Assembly: GCF_027172205.1 (NCBI RefSeq)
Contig: NC_070604.1
Span: 2,790,001-2,854,000 of the forward strand
From: Podarcis raffonei
Lineage: Eukaryota; Chordata; Lepidosauria; Squamata; Lacertidae
Direction of reading: 5' to 3'
Length of the DNA stretch: 64,000 nt
In this document: piece by piece, positions 13,482 through 25,649 of the stretch
Layout: every line of letters begins with the position of its first letter
How positions within the stretch are numbered: position 1 is the first letter of the stretch
Made by a program: the position numbers and the translations under genes
The notes under the pieces: generated by a model
The model's database searches: none
Seen by the model: the letters and a program-made list of their open reading frames with translations, nothing else
Told to the model about the DNA's origin: nothing

Positions 13482-13880
13482 TTTTTCTTTTCGTTATGGC
13501 ATTTTCCAGCTATATTTAAAGCACCAGCATAGTGGTTACTGTTGAAAAGTCAAGAGTGCACAGGAAAAGGCTGAAAGGCTTTTCAGGAAATGAAGGTAGT
13601 CTGGTACAATACCTGCATTGATAAGACTAATGAACAAATTAGAAATGGAGAAGCCTTATTGACTCTATTCTTTCATCCCATAACTTGAAGTTACCTAAGT
13701 GAAATGAATAGATTTACTTCATTTCAATAAAGAAATGAAGTAAGGCACAATGCATTTTCTTTTAAAAGTGTATTTTCAGATAATTGTGTTGTACTATTAA
13801 TGGGGATATTATATTGTAAAATATATAGCACCTCGACTCTTGTGTAACATACAAATGCCATTAAAAATATTACATTCCCA

Positions 13881-13884
<4 letters not shown>

Positions 13885-13946
<62 letters not shown>
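13885..13946. repeat. Compound (TC)n(AC)n microsatellite
   Basis: About thirteen TC units pass directly into about seventeen AC units. It produces Ser-Leu and His-Thr pseudo-ORFs. Confidence 0.92.
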
Positions 13947-13948
<2 letters not shown>

Positions 13949-14425
13949 CCTCCAACATTACTCAGATGAAAATAGAAACGTCCTATTCTACAACAACAAC
14001 TTTATTATTTATACCCCCATCCATCTGACTGGGTTGCCCCAGCCACTCTGGGTGGCTTCCAACATATATAAAAACAGAACAGAACATTAAGCATTTTTTA
14101 AAAAACTTCCCTAAACATATATAAAAACAGAACAGAACATTAAGCATTTTTTAAAAAAACTTCCCTAAACTGCCTTCCCCTAAACTGTCTTCTAAAGGTT
14201 GTATAGTAACTTATCTTCTTGGGGATTTTTTTTTGGGGGGGGGCATAACTCCATACCCTCCAACATTTCTCCAGTGAAAATAGGGACATCTTACCATACC
14301 CAACATTAATTTGATGAAAATAGGTATATCCTAAGGAAAAGCGGGAAATTCCGGGATCAAATCTGGAACAGCTTCTGTAAATCTGGACTGTCCTTGGAAA
14401 ATAGGGACACTTGGAGGGTTTGCGC
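13947..14425. repeat. Unclassified interspersed repeat split by an L2 3' fragment
   Basis: TCCAACATTACTCAGATGAA at the left and CCTCCAACATTTCTCCAGTG at the right are the same family start, and the right part runs on to AGGGACACTTGGAGGG. Between them (about 13985-14250) lies a reversed L2 tail, recognised from CCAGCCACTCTGGGTGGC. That tail includes a 53-bp unit repeated in tandem (14062-14114 and 14115-14168). Confidence 0.5.
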
Positions 14426-14429
14426 ATGT

Positions 14430-17170
14430 CATGAAAAACAGTCCTTTTTCACCTTAATCAGAGCATTTTCAAGAAAGACAAAATGACACAATTCCCTTCA
14501 GATTACAACCCTTTATTGATTAACAAGCAATAAGCAACAAGGACTAATTCATTCATCACTCATTCATTCATTCCTTTCATACCTACCCTACTCATAACAT
14601 TATATTAACCGAGAAACATACTTTATTGAGTATGTGGTATGTCCCACTGATATTAAGCACTCCAATTTATTTCATAGGAGTGTGCTAAGCACCTGTTTAA
14701 TTTGGGCTGAATTAGGGGTGAGACTAGAGGGCTGCGGAGAAAAGGGGAAGATAGGAAAGCTCCTTTCAAAAATTAGTTTCCAAGCCACTAAATAATTATA
14801 ACATTAAGTGTTCAATATAATGTTACATTTGTAAGTTTCCAAATATTGTTCTTCATTCCTTTTTAAGGAATGCAGATTATTATTGTTCTAAGATTTGAGG
14901 TTCTACAAATATTTATACTTTTTAGTCCTTTTAAAAAAGTCTAACTCTGGCAATTTGTAAAGCAGAGAAATTGTGGGGCACTATGTATTCCCACATTTTA
15001 TACTTATTGTTACAAAAGTTGGGTGCCTTCCCCTCTCTCTGCCAAGTGGCAGCAAGAGCCCCTGGGCTACACAGAGTCTGTGGTCCTTTGGAGACACCAT
15101 AGAGACTGCTGTGGCTTTAAGAAATGTGGTTTATTCACCTATAATGAGCAGGTGAATTCATTCCGTCTGCATGGAGGGAGTCCAATCTTACAGCATGGTC
15201 CTTTCAAGAGGGGCTTGTAGCCCCACAGCCAGCCTTCGGGCAACCTGCTCAAGATGGATCTAAGACCTTCCTCCTCCTCCCAGCAGCCCTTGCTCCCAAG
15301 CTCCCTTTCCCGGTCAACTCAAGCACATAGTTCCTCTGGCGACCTTTCAAACACCTCAGGGGAGGGAGGGGGTTCTCTTGTATTGCGAATGACCCTCTAT
15401 TGTTCTTTGGTGGCCCTAGGTCAGCCAGGTTGTTTTGCAGAAGCTAGCCCACGACTTCCTCTGCATCTTGCATTCTCCTTTTATATCCCAAATAATCAAA
15501 ATCCTAGTATTCATTAATTTATAGGGTTTAGGGGGTCTCCCCCCTTAAATCTATAACACCTGTTTTGGTAACTAAAGTGCTGTATCACTTGCCTATCATA
15601 GCTCTCAAAACATGAGGAGGGGAAAACAGCCATGTAACAAAGGCATCCCTTATTTAAAGTAATGAGGAGGTTTTTTTCCTGCGGAGGGAAGAATGTAACA
15701 GAATACATGTGATTCTGTCAAACTTAAAACTGGGTGGCCTCCTTATATGTTTTGCACAGAATTGCAAAGCTGTAATAAAAAACTCTCCCTTTTGTTTTCC
15801 CTATCATAGTGTGCATATTTTGCTCTTCCTTTTAATGTGTGGAAGTGGGTTTTATATATATGATTTAACAATAAATAAATACAAAGTTCATTTCATAATC
15901 CTGACAGAATGTCATCATCGGTTTGGACACTGAAGCCAGTTATGTTTCCTGCTTTCTATATCCCTTATCACATCCCTATCATTAGACAAGTGTTTTCTTA
16001 CTGTCTACGTCTTCCTTTTTGTCTCTTTTGATTTAACCATTCTCCATTTAGCATGACATGGCCTTCTTTCGACAATTTTCACCCATTGTTTCAATTTCAT
16101 TTCTAACAGTGGAGTGTTGCACATCTCTTTCAGCAACTCTCAAAATTGCTAGCTGAGCATTTTATAAGCTTTGGCATTCTATTCATCAAGACGCCTGATT
16201 TAGTTTGTGTTTCTCTTTGAAGATGAAAGCTGATAAGACCTGGGTTAACTCCAGCTCAAAATATGAGTCAAGCTGGAGCTTAATACTGGAATCTTAAAAC
16301 TCTGACTTCATCATATGATCTCAGATGATCTTCATCCCCTCAAGTGACCTCCAAAGAGCATGTCTGTCAATCATCTGAAAGCTTTTAAGATTTAAAGAAC
16401 CAGTAAACCAACAAATGTAAGCATTAAAAGTTTCACTGGGGGAGAGAGCCAATACATAGCATGGTAGCACTACTTTCACCAACTGTGACTGATCACGCTG
16501 TCTTAATTTTGAAAAACAGTAGATTATATATTTTAAGAGCATGTATCCACATGTGAAAACTAAGTGATATGAATTCTGGCAGCTAGAGGGTTATTGCAAA
16601 CATTCTTTAGTTAACCTGATAGCTTGATTTCTGCGTGCTTCCTACAAGGTTGGCTTCTGAATGTCATCGGCAGCTGATTCTACAAAGAGAGGACTACATG
16701 AACCTTCGGAGATTGGATTTAGAAGTGGAAAGAGAAGCATGTGAGTGAAATGTGAAAGAGTACTCACTTGACAGAATACGTTTTGGCTTTATATTCGTCA
16801 CTCAGTCATTATGAGTAGATCTTTCATGTGCTGTTTTATTTTTAGACAGTGTTGTGAAACTATTTGAGTGCTGTTGTAAAGAAACCCAGTAAGTCTACAG
16901 GTTTGTAAAGCCTGCTGAACTACTACAGGGTATATAACTCCTTGTGGAGTGTTCTATTATCATTCGGTGAATTCTGGCCTTAACTCCCCTTCCTGCATTC
17001 TGTAGCCCCAATAAAAATTGCCCTTGTGTAATTGCCACCATATATAGTTACCCTCAGGTATCTGAGGGCAATCTTGGGCAATAATTGTAACCTCTCTCAC
17101 AGAATTGTGAATCTAATGGAGTTGAGAAAGTGTTGTTACTCTGAACCTCCAGGATGGACATGATAGATAT
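14430..17170. other. Intergenic DNA, one exon-like segment
   Basis: Apart from the weak exon candidate at 16651-16741, nothing is recognised. 15100-15520 is a GC-richer block that might be a repeat of unknown class. Confidence 0.45.
16651..16741 (+). other. Weak exon-like segment, unidentified
   Basis: A short open frame reads RLASECHRQLILQREDY, then MNLRRLDLEVEREA. It looks like a charged helix/coiled coil. It is preceded by a pyrimidine-rich stretch ending CCTACAAG and followed by a good donor GTGAGT. The GC content and codon use look more coding than the surroundings. I do not recognise the protein, no partner exon was found nearby, and the frame could be chance. It may be an exon of an unseen gene or lncRNA, or a decayed pseudogene. 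Confidence 0.25.
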
Positions 17171-17171
17171 A

Positions 17172-17408
17172 CAGTCAAACCTCAGTTGTCGAACGTAATC
17201 TGTTCTGGAAGCCCGTTCAGCTTCCAAAACATTCGACAACTGAGGCGCGGCTTCCAGTTGGTTGCAAGTGCTTCCTGCACTTCAAGCGGAAGCCGCGTCA
17301 GATGTTCGGTTTGTGAAAAATGTTCAAAAACCAGAGCATTTACTTCTGGGTTTTCAGCATTCGGGAGCTAAAATGTTTTTCAGCCGTTCAGGAGCCGAGG
17401 TTTGACTG
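17172..17408. mobile_element. Tigger-like MITE, second subfamily
   Basis: CAGTCAAACCTCAGTTGTCG at the left and GAGGTTTGACTG at the right are inverted, next to TA at 17170-17171. No ORF. Confidence 0.75.
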
Positions 17409-17479
17409 CATTTATATTTTGTATTTATTTACATTTTTATTCCACACTTCCTCCTAGTTCCCCAGGATAACATGGAATA

Positions 17480-18385
17480 ATAGAATCATAGCGTTGGAAG
17501 GGACCTCAAGGGTCATCTAGTCCAACCCTTCAGTTCAGGAATCACAGTTAAAGCATCCATGACAGATGGCCTTCCAAGCTCTCTTTAAAAACCTCAGAGG
17601 AAGGTGAGTCCACCAGCTCTCATGGAAGTCTGTTCTACTTTAGCTGGCCTGACTTTCCCCTGCAACTGTTGGCTACTTGTGTATACTCCTTTGTGATTTC
17701 TCCTGTCTTCCATTTCTTATACATTCCCTTCTTAACTCTCAGCTCATCTGTAAGCTCCTTATGCAGCCACACCTGTTTCCTTAGATGCCTCCCACTTTTC
17801 TTTCTTGTTGGTATAGTCTGCATTTGGGTCTTCAATATTTCTCCTTTTAGAAACTCCCATCCAGAGCCGGCTTTCCTATTGGGTTTACTGGCGCCTTGTG
17901 CCAGGGCGCCGGCTTCTCAGGGGTGCCCCAGCGAGTGGGGGAGCTGTGTGGCTTTGCCGGTGGCCTTCCCTTTCCCTGCATGCCTGCCAGCTGTGCCCCA
18001 CCAACCATATGGCTGGTGGGCATGCAGCTTCCTTCCCAAGCCTCCGCGGGAGAAGAGCAATCCCTGCAGAGGCTTGGGAAAAGGTCAACAACTCTGGGAA
18101 ACAGAGGGGGGCTGCCACCGGAGGGATCTTTGCACCACGGCCCTGCTCTCATCCTTCTTGGACTCCCTTCTCACTGAGTATTTCCAACCACAGGATCACA
18201 CCCTGTAGCTCCTTCAGCTTTTTGAAATCGGCCTTCTTAAAGTCCAGAGTGTGTGTCCAGTTACATTTAGTTTTCCCTTGCCTTTGTATCCTAAAGCCCA
18301 AGTTTCTGACCACTTCTACTTCATCAGTCAGTTCCTCCCTACTGGTGAGGACCAGGTCCAAGATAGATGATCCCTTGTTGGTTCT
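17480..18385 (-). mobile_element. CR1 LINE, old, interrupted by a hAT element
   Basis: The minus strand gives CR1 endonuclease/linker pieces: DLVLTSREELTDEVEVV then HTLDFKKADFKKLKEL (18361-18149), and TQMQTIPTRKKSGRHLRK (17835-17640). At 17480-17640 comes the typical CR1 3' end in reverse, with ATCATAGCGTTGGAAGGGACC. The element is internally deleted and hosts a 284-bp hAT at 17862-18145. Confidence 0.8.
17862..18145. mobile_element. hAT-like non-autonomous transposon inside CR1
   Basis: It starts CAGAGCCGGC and ends in GGCCCTG, loosely inverted. It is flanked by CTCCCATC (17854-17861) and CTCTCATC (18146-18153), an 8-bp duplication with one mismatch. It splits CR1 coding sequence that otherwise joins smoothly (GVQEG followed by WEF), so the insertion is later than the CR1. 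Confidence 0.7.
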
Positions 18386-18549
18386 TCCACCTTCTGGGCA
18401 ATGAAACTGTCAGCAAGGCAATGGAGGAATTTGTCAGACCTTTCACTCTTGGCAGAGTGCTGCCCAGTGTGTGTGCTGCCCAACCACCCTTGCCGCCCCT
18501 GCTGAAGCCTTGCTTACCAGGGTCACGTGGCTGCAGCTTCTTTTTAAAC

Positions 18550-19240
18550 AATTATTTGGTTTGTATTTTTTTAATTTGTTTGTTTTTAAACAAAAACAAA
18601 TACGATAACCATTGAACATTTATCCTGCAGTACATATAATGCTGTTTGTTTTATCCATTGACTCTGGGCATAAACGTACACATTCAACATTCAAACATAT
18701 TACTTAACATAACCTCTCCACTGAGAATATTGTGTGGTTGGTATAACAAACACTTGACTTTGGCCATTAGCATAGTTAAAGAAAGGAGTCCACGTTTCTT
18801 GGAAGGTGTCTCTATTCATTATGCCTTTAATTGCCCTCCAGTGTTTGGTAAGACACTCAGACTTTGCTGTATCCCAGATATTATTCTCCCATATGTTCAG
18901 GGGTATTTTGGTCTGGTTCTTCCATTGTTAAGCTTTTGCTAATTGTGCTGCAGTCAGTAATAAGGCCTACTAGTTCTCTGCGGTGCAGGGTGGAGCCTAA
19001 GTCTATGTCCAAAGATAGCAGAGCTAAGGCAAGATTTAGAGAAAGGTGTTGGCCTGTAATTGCAAATATATTGGAGAATGCTCTGTTCCAAAAGTTTTTA
19101 ACATGGGGCATTCCCACCAAGATTTCCACAGCCCTTCCAACATAAAGGGGAAAGGGAGGAATTCATTTTTGCTAGCCTGACGGGTGTCCAGTGCCATTGG
19201 AGGATGACCTTGAGTGAGGCTTCCCATTTGTGATCTTCAG
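18550..19240 (-). mobile_element. L1 LINE 3' part, old
   Basis: The minus strand reads PHVKNFWNRAFSNIFAITGQ then LVGLITDCSTISKSLTME, matching the layout of the L1 ORF2 C-terminus. Toward 18550 it passes into an AT-rich 3' UTR. Confidence 0.55.
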
Positions 19241-19244
19241 TTGG

Positions 19245-21610
19245 GTGGCCTAAATGGCTGTGGCTTCTGCTTTCCAGCAAGATCTTACAACAGCCCTGTG
19301 AGAGTTCGTGAGGTCACCAGAGGCCTCCATGTCATTTTACAGGGCTCTCATGAGATCTCATCAGAACTGCTACAGCAGCTTCTGCCCACTTCTCCAGTGG
19401 GGCTGGAGGGTGCCCACAGAGGCTCCTCTTAGATTCTGCCACCTGAAGTGGTGTCTTCATGGATAGAATGGCTCTGACTGCATGCTTTATGTCTAGAATA
19501 TTCCAGGTTCAATACTTTGTCTCCACAACACCTGATGGTACCTTTCCAATGACTTTGTCCTTGTTCCTCCAGGAAACCCACTGGGCAACAGCTCACCCAC
19601 CTGATTCTGCAGCCACTGTAGCCTCACCTGCTCTGTCATCAGAGTATACAGCCAACAGTTTCCGCTAGCTGAGGCCTTTCTGCTAGATCTCAACTTTCTC
19701 TTGTATTGAGCCTTGTGAATCCTGATCACCTCTGGCTGCTGCCCAATTTGTGTATAATATTTCACTGGGTTTGGCCATTTTTCTCTACTTAGCAACAAGC
19801 ACTCAAACTTACTTAAACCAATTAGGGAGCTAGAATTTACTTCCAATTTAGCCACAATTTGTCCATGGCCTTTCCCCCATGCAAAATAACTTGGACATCT
19901 TTAGTAAGTTGTGGGTCTTACCAACAAATCAGCAGGAGAGTATGATGTAGTGTTGTACACTGAATAATTTCCTTAACCTACTCAAAGTGCAAGCATCCTC
20001 TTATGCAAGGTATGCTGAGTCATCTAAGGATGAGAAAAAATAACCTCTGTTGCAAGAAGGTATTCATTGCCAAGATAAACGCTGTGTTTGCCATGGCAAA
20101 CAAAGGTTTATTAAAAAGCAGTTTGTGCTAAATTAAATGAGATGTGCAGCCAATTTCTAAACCTTTACTACAAAATTGAAATACGGCTGTGGAAAGTTGC
20201 TGCTACCATGACTACATCCCTGCAGACTATTGTTTCCAATTTCCCACAGCTACCTTTCTATTTGATGGTGGGTGGGAAAAGCATATGAGGAAGGAAGTTA
20301 ATGGAAATATGACCTGCAGGATGGGATTATTAACCATTGCTCTGATCAGATTCATAGCCTTCTGTAGCTGCATTTTAGTGAAATAAAGCATAACTCAGGA
20401 GACTGTTCAATTTCATCTAGCTTGGCCCTTATTTGGAAAATTTATCTAAATAAACTATAGTGTTTCAGCAGCACACAGCAAAAAGAGATGAAAGTTGATT
20501 GTGTCCTTTATTGATTTCCAGTTAGACTAATTTTGCAGCCTCTTCTTGGTGGAGTAATTGAGAGCAAAGCCATGACCCCATCATGACTGATCAAAACATT
20601 GCCTGCTTCTGTTGCTCATGGTCCACTAGGAAGGCTACTTGTGCATCTCCAAAAAAGAGGTGGAGGGGAAGAGGCCAAAAGAGGACTTCTATTTGCATAT
20701 ATGCTACTTGGTATGGATAGATGCAAATATAGAAACAATTTTAATAGAAATACGCCCCTCCATAGTGTTTGTATTTTATTTTAAATTGTATTGTTTAAAT
20801 GTTTTGCTGTTCGCTGCCATGGGCTTCTTTGAAACCAAGGATACAAATCAAATGGCTAGATAACAACAGCAAATGTGGCCCCCAGGCTGGAAAGGGGTTC
20901 CTTAGCCCTGTCCTAAATCACGATGTCCTAGCTAATGCATGCTTGATACTTTAAAGAAACCTGGAAGGAAATATAATCTATCATCTCTATTACTCTTAGG
21001 AAGTTACTGGTTTACATTTAATCCTACATTTTCACTGTCATTTATAAACAAAAAACATCTTGCAGTGCGACCCAGGACACATTTACTTGGGGCAAGGGGC
21101 ACTGAACTGAGTGGGACTTGCATTTGAGTAGACAGATGAATTATACAGATGAATTATAGTTGAATTTTTAAAAATGTGAATTTGTGTTTCAAGAGAGAGA
21201 AATTGTGAGCATTTGATGAATGGAGCAACTCATTCTTTCCCCCTCCAACGTCCTGCCCTCTTTTCAAATTTGAACATCCTTCAAATTAGATGTTGCACTT
21301 CACCCATTTAATCTTAATGAGACCAAGGTAAAATATTGACTCGTTGTTAATGTTTGAGCTATGGCTGCTTATCTTCACACTTTGATCCTCAGACTGTGGC
21401 TTTTGCTCTCTTGGACATCTTCTTGTTTACTATCTGTGTGGCCTATATTTGCTATCCATCCTTTTGCCTTTGCACCAATGAAAGAAATGTTTGTCTTTTT
21501 TTCAGAGGCGTTACGTCTTTTTCCAGTTAATCAAATTTTGTCCCTGTGACAGTTTGCCTATATGATCTCAAAGTTAGCAAATTTTAAACAAACAATAAAG
21601 TATATTAGTG
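19245..21610. other. Intergenic DNA, no gene seen
   Basis: Short ORFs without family features. 21065-21125 contains a fragment of a common lizard repeat (TTTACTTGGGGCAAGGGGCA). Confidence 0.45.
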
Positions 21611-21615
21611 ATCTC

Positions 21616-21793
21616 CAGTGCTTTTTTCTGCCTTAAAAAAATGTTTAGGGGTACTCTCATTTTGACTCAAGAAAACCACCATTTTATAGTTCAAATCAGG
21701 AAAAATAAATACAGTAAATGGACAAAAGTACAAAGATTCTCAAAATGTTTAGGAGTATGTGTACCCCTGCATCCCCCCAGAAAAAAAGCACTG
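21616..21793. mobile_element. hAT-like MITE
   Basis: CAGTGCTTTTTTCTG at the left, CAGAAAAAAAGCACTG at the right. No convincing target duplication remains. Confidence 0.65.
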
Positions 21794-21794
21794 G

Positions 21795-22820
21795 GGTCTC
21801 AATATTCCTGGATTAAGTGCATTCCTTGAGCTAGTGGTTCTCATCCCCCCCCCGGCCTCTGCCTCTTTGATTCCATAAGCCCCCCCTGCCCCCCCTTACA
21901 CAAAGCATTATTAAGAATAGCGGTTTGCATGACCCACTAAGGAAGATAATAACACAGTAAAATACAAACAGTAACAATCGCAGATTTGTTCAAAATCCCA
22001 TTAATTAATTAAAACCAAGATAATAAAAGGGTTAGTCTCTGAAATTATTAGCAACATAATGTAAAAATCTCTTCCACAGAAAGCAAGGCCCAGAAAGCCT
22101 CATAAAAATTTTCCACTTTGCATTCCTCCATTTGTACCTTTCACAGACTAGGTTAAACTTTGTGGATCCACCTCCAGGCCTCTTTTTATACCTTTGTTTT
22201 CTTTTGTTCAAATAGAATCAGTTTCCAATATTAGCATACCATACATTTGTACCATACATTTTCAAGATCTAAGATTATAGAGCTAGGAAAGGAAGGGTGC
22301 CAAGATTTCTATTGCCTTTTACATAAATCCATTAAAAAAATTATAGTGGCCTAAACTGACAATGGAGCAAGCTTCTGAGCTTTTAATTTGCGATGTACTG
22401 TATTTTAAAACAACCCACTTCCCTATTATTTATTTCATTTTCTCCTAGTTGAGTCCTCACATTCCAGAAACACATTTGTGTTTGAAACCACCACCAAGAT
22501 TATGAATTATTCAAATATATATTTATCCTTTCAGCTTTAAGCAAATGATTGGCAGTGTTGTTATCAGAGGAGAGCAAAAGAAGCTATCAACATGTATATT
22601 TATTATAAATGAGTCTGTTTTATTATATGTTGATGAAAATGACCACCATCTACTTCTATATCAGGATTTCTACATTAGTATTTTTGAATATTTAAGAAGA
22701 AATTAAAATCAGGTAAAAGGTAAAGGTAAATTACAGGTAAATTAATTAATTTAAATAAGTGTCAAGAGAATAATTAGAGAACAAAAAAGGGAGACAAAAG
22801 GTGGAAAGGAAATGACTTCA
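21795..22820. other. AT-rich intergenic DNA before the CR1
   Basis: No gene or clear repeat ends are seen. A few GGTAAAGGTAAA motifs near 22720 resemble SINE tails but are too short to call. Confidence 0.45.
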
Positions 22821-22824
22821 ATGT

Positions 22825-25645
22825 CTGTACACTAATGCGCAAAGCATGGGAAATAAACAAGTTGAGCTTGAGCTCTTGGTACAGCAAACTAAATATGACA
22901 TAATAGGCATCACTGAAACCTGGTGGGATAAGTCCCACGATTGGAATTTAATAATGGAGGGATACAATCTATTTCAGAGAAATAGACCAGACAAGAAAGG
23001 AGGAGGAGTGGCGTTATATGTCAGGGATGTGTATATCTGTGAAGAGATCCAAGATTTAGAACCTCAAAGCCAAAGTGAGAGCATTTGGGTCAAAATTAAG
23101 GGAGAGAAGAATAACAGTGACCTCATTGTGGGAGTTTACTATAGATCCCCAAGCCAAACGGAGGACATAGATGATGCCTTCCTGGAACAGATGGCCAAGC
23201 ATGCAAAAGGAAGGGAGATAGTAGTAATGGGGGACTTCAATTACCCGGATATTTGTTGGATGTCAAACTCAGCCAAGAGCATAAGGTCAAACAGATTCCT
23301 CACTGGCCTTGCAGACAACTTCATTGTCCAGAAAGTGGGAGAAGCAACAAGAGGAACAGCCATTTTAGATCTGGTCCTAACCAATGTTGATGACCTGGTT
23401 AGTGGGGTAGAAGTGGAAGGATCATTAGGCGCGAGTGATCATGCTCTTCTGAAGTTTACTATACAGCGGAAAGGAGCAGCCAAGCATACTAGGACTCAAT
23501 TTCTTGACTTTAAGAAAGCCAACTTCATAAAACTTAGGGAAGTGCTGGATGAGATCCCATGGACACTAATACTAAAAGGAAAGGGAGTTCATGATGGCTG
23601 GGAGTTTGTTAAGAAGGAGATAGTAAAAGCACAACTTCAGGCAATACCCATGAGACGGAAACATGGAAGGTGCCTAAAGAAGCCAGGGTGGCTATCTAAA
23701 GAACTTTTAACTGAGTTAAGATTAAAAAAGGATGTGTACAAAAAATGGAAAAGGGGGGAAACCACCAAAGAGGAATTCAAACAAATAGCCAGCACGTGTA
23801 GACACAAAGTCAGAAAAGCTAAAGCACAGAATGAACTCAGACTTGCTAGAGAGGTTAAAAGCAACAAAAAAGGCTTTTATGGGTATGTTCGTAGCAAAAG
23901 GAAGAACAAAGAAACAGTGGGGTCACTCAGAGGAGAAGATGGTGAAACGCAAACAGGGGACACAGAAAGGGCTGAACTCCTCAATGCCTTCTCCGATAAA
24001 GAAAACAATGCCTGACCTGAAGAATTTGGAGCAAATGATTCAGCAGAGGAAACACAGCCCAGAATAACTAAGGAGACAGTACAAGAATACTTGGCTAGTC
24101 TAGATGTATTCAAGTCTCCAGGGCCAGATGAACTGCATCCAAGAGTATTAAAAGAACTGGCAGATGTGATCTCAGAACCACTGACAGTCATCTTTGAGAA
24201 TTCCTGGAGAACAGGCGAAGTCCCGGCAGACTGGAGGAGGGCAAATGTTGTCCCTATTTTCAAAAAGGGGAAAAGAGAGGACCCAAATAATTACCGCCCA
24301 GTCAGTCTGACATCAATACCAGGGAAGATTCTGGAGCAGATCATTAAGCAAACAGTCTGTGAGCACCTAGAAAGGAATGCTGTGATCACCAATAGTCAGC
24401 ATGGATTTCTGAAAAATAAGTCATGTCAGACTAACCTGATCTCGTTTTTTGACAGAATTACAAGCCTGGTAGATGAAGGGAACGCAGTGGATGTAGCCTA
24501 CCTTGATTTCAGCAAGGCATTTGACAAGGTGCCCCTTGTAAAGAAGCTGGTAAAATGCGGTCTTGACTATGCTACCACTCAGTGGATTTGTAACTGGCTG
24601 ACTGACCGAACCCAAAGGGTGCTCATCAATGGTTCCTCTTCATCCTGGAGAAGAGGGACTAGTGGGGTGCCACAGGGTTCTGTCTTGGGCCCGGTCTTAT
24701 TCAACATCTTTATCAACGACTTGGATGATGGACTCAAGGGCATCCTGATCAAATTTGCAGATGACACCAAACTGGGTGGGGTGGGGTGGCTAACACCCCA
24801 GAGGACAGGATCACACTTCAAAACGACCTTGACAGATTAGAGAACTGGGCCAAAACAAACAAGATGAATTTTAACAGGGAGAAATGTAAAGTATTGCACT
24901 TGGGCATAAAAAATGAGAGGCACAAATACAAGATGGGTGACACCTGGCTTGAGAGCACTACATGTGAAAAGGATCTAGGAGTCTTGGTTGACCACAAACT
25001 TGACATGAGCCAACAGTGTGACGCGGCAGCTAAAAAAGCCAATGCAATTCTGGGCTGCATCAATAGGAGTATAGCATCTAGATCAAGGGAAGTAATAGTG
25101 CCACTGTATTCTGCTCTGGTCAGACCTCACCTGGAGTACTGTGTCCAGTTCTGGGCACCACAGTTCAAGAAGGACACTGACAAACTGGAACGTGTCCAGA
25201 GGAGGGCAACCAAAATGGTCAAAGGCCTGGAAACGATGCCTTATGAGGAACGGCTAAGGGAGCTGGGCATGTTTAGCCTGGAGAAGAGGAAGTTAAGGGG
25301 TGATATGATAGCCATGTTCAAATATATAAAAGGATGTCACATAGAGGAGGGAGAAAGGTTATTTTCTGCTGCTCCAGAGAAGCGGACACGGAGCAATGGA
25401 TCCAAACTACAAGAAAGAAGATTCCACCTAAACATTAGGAAGAACTTCCTGACAGTAAGAGCTGTTCGACAGTGGAATTTGCTGCCAAGGAGTGTGGTGG
25501 AGTCTCCTTCTTTGGAGGTCTTTAAGCAGAGGCTTGACAACCATATGTCAGGAGTGCTCTGCTGGTGTTTCCTGCTTGGCAGGGGGTTGGACTCGATGGC
25601 CCTTGTGGTCTCTTCCAACTCTATGATTCTATGATTCTATGTACT
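22825..25645 (+). mobile_element. CR1 LINE, nearly intact ORF2, 5'-truncated
   Basis: Apurinic-type endonuclease followed by reverse transcriptase. The frame opens upstream of 22846 with YTNAQSMGNKQ. Endonuclease motifs ITETWW, GDFN and SDHALLKF are present, then an RT domain with PVSLTS and FADD (24754-24765). The C-terminal part ends in [14 protein letters not shown]-type CR1 sequence and a 3' end of ATGATTCT repeats. Only two lesions are evident: an in-frame TGA at 24013-24015 with the same frame continuing behind it, and a frame change in the GTGGGG repeats near 24780. ORF1 and the 5' UTR are missing. The 3' part matches the copy at 50806-51342 almost exactly, so both are young. Confidence 0.93.
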
Positions 25646-25649
25646 GGAG

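Noticed and set aside
13724-14028. Ser-Leu and His-Thr rich ORFs
   Set aside because: They are translations of the compound (TC)n(AC)n microsatellite.
15100-15530. Possible solo LTR in reverse orientation
   Set aside because: A TTTATT signal and GC-rich block suggested it, but no paired terminal motif or target duplication could be defined and no internal retroviral part is present.
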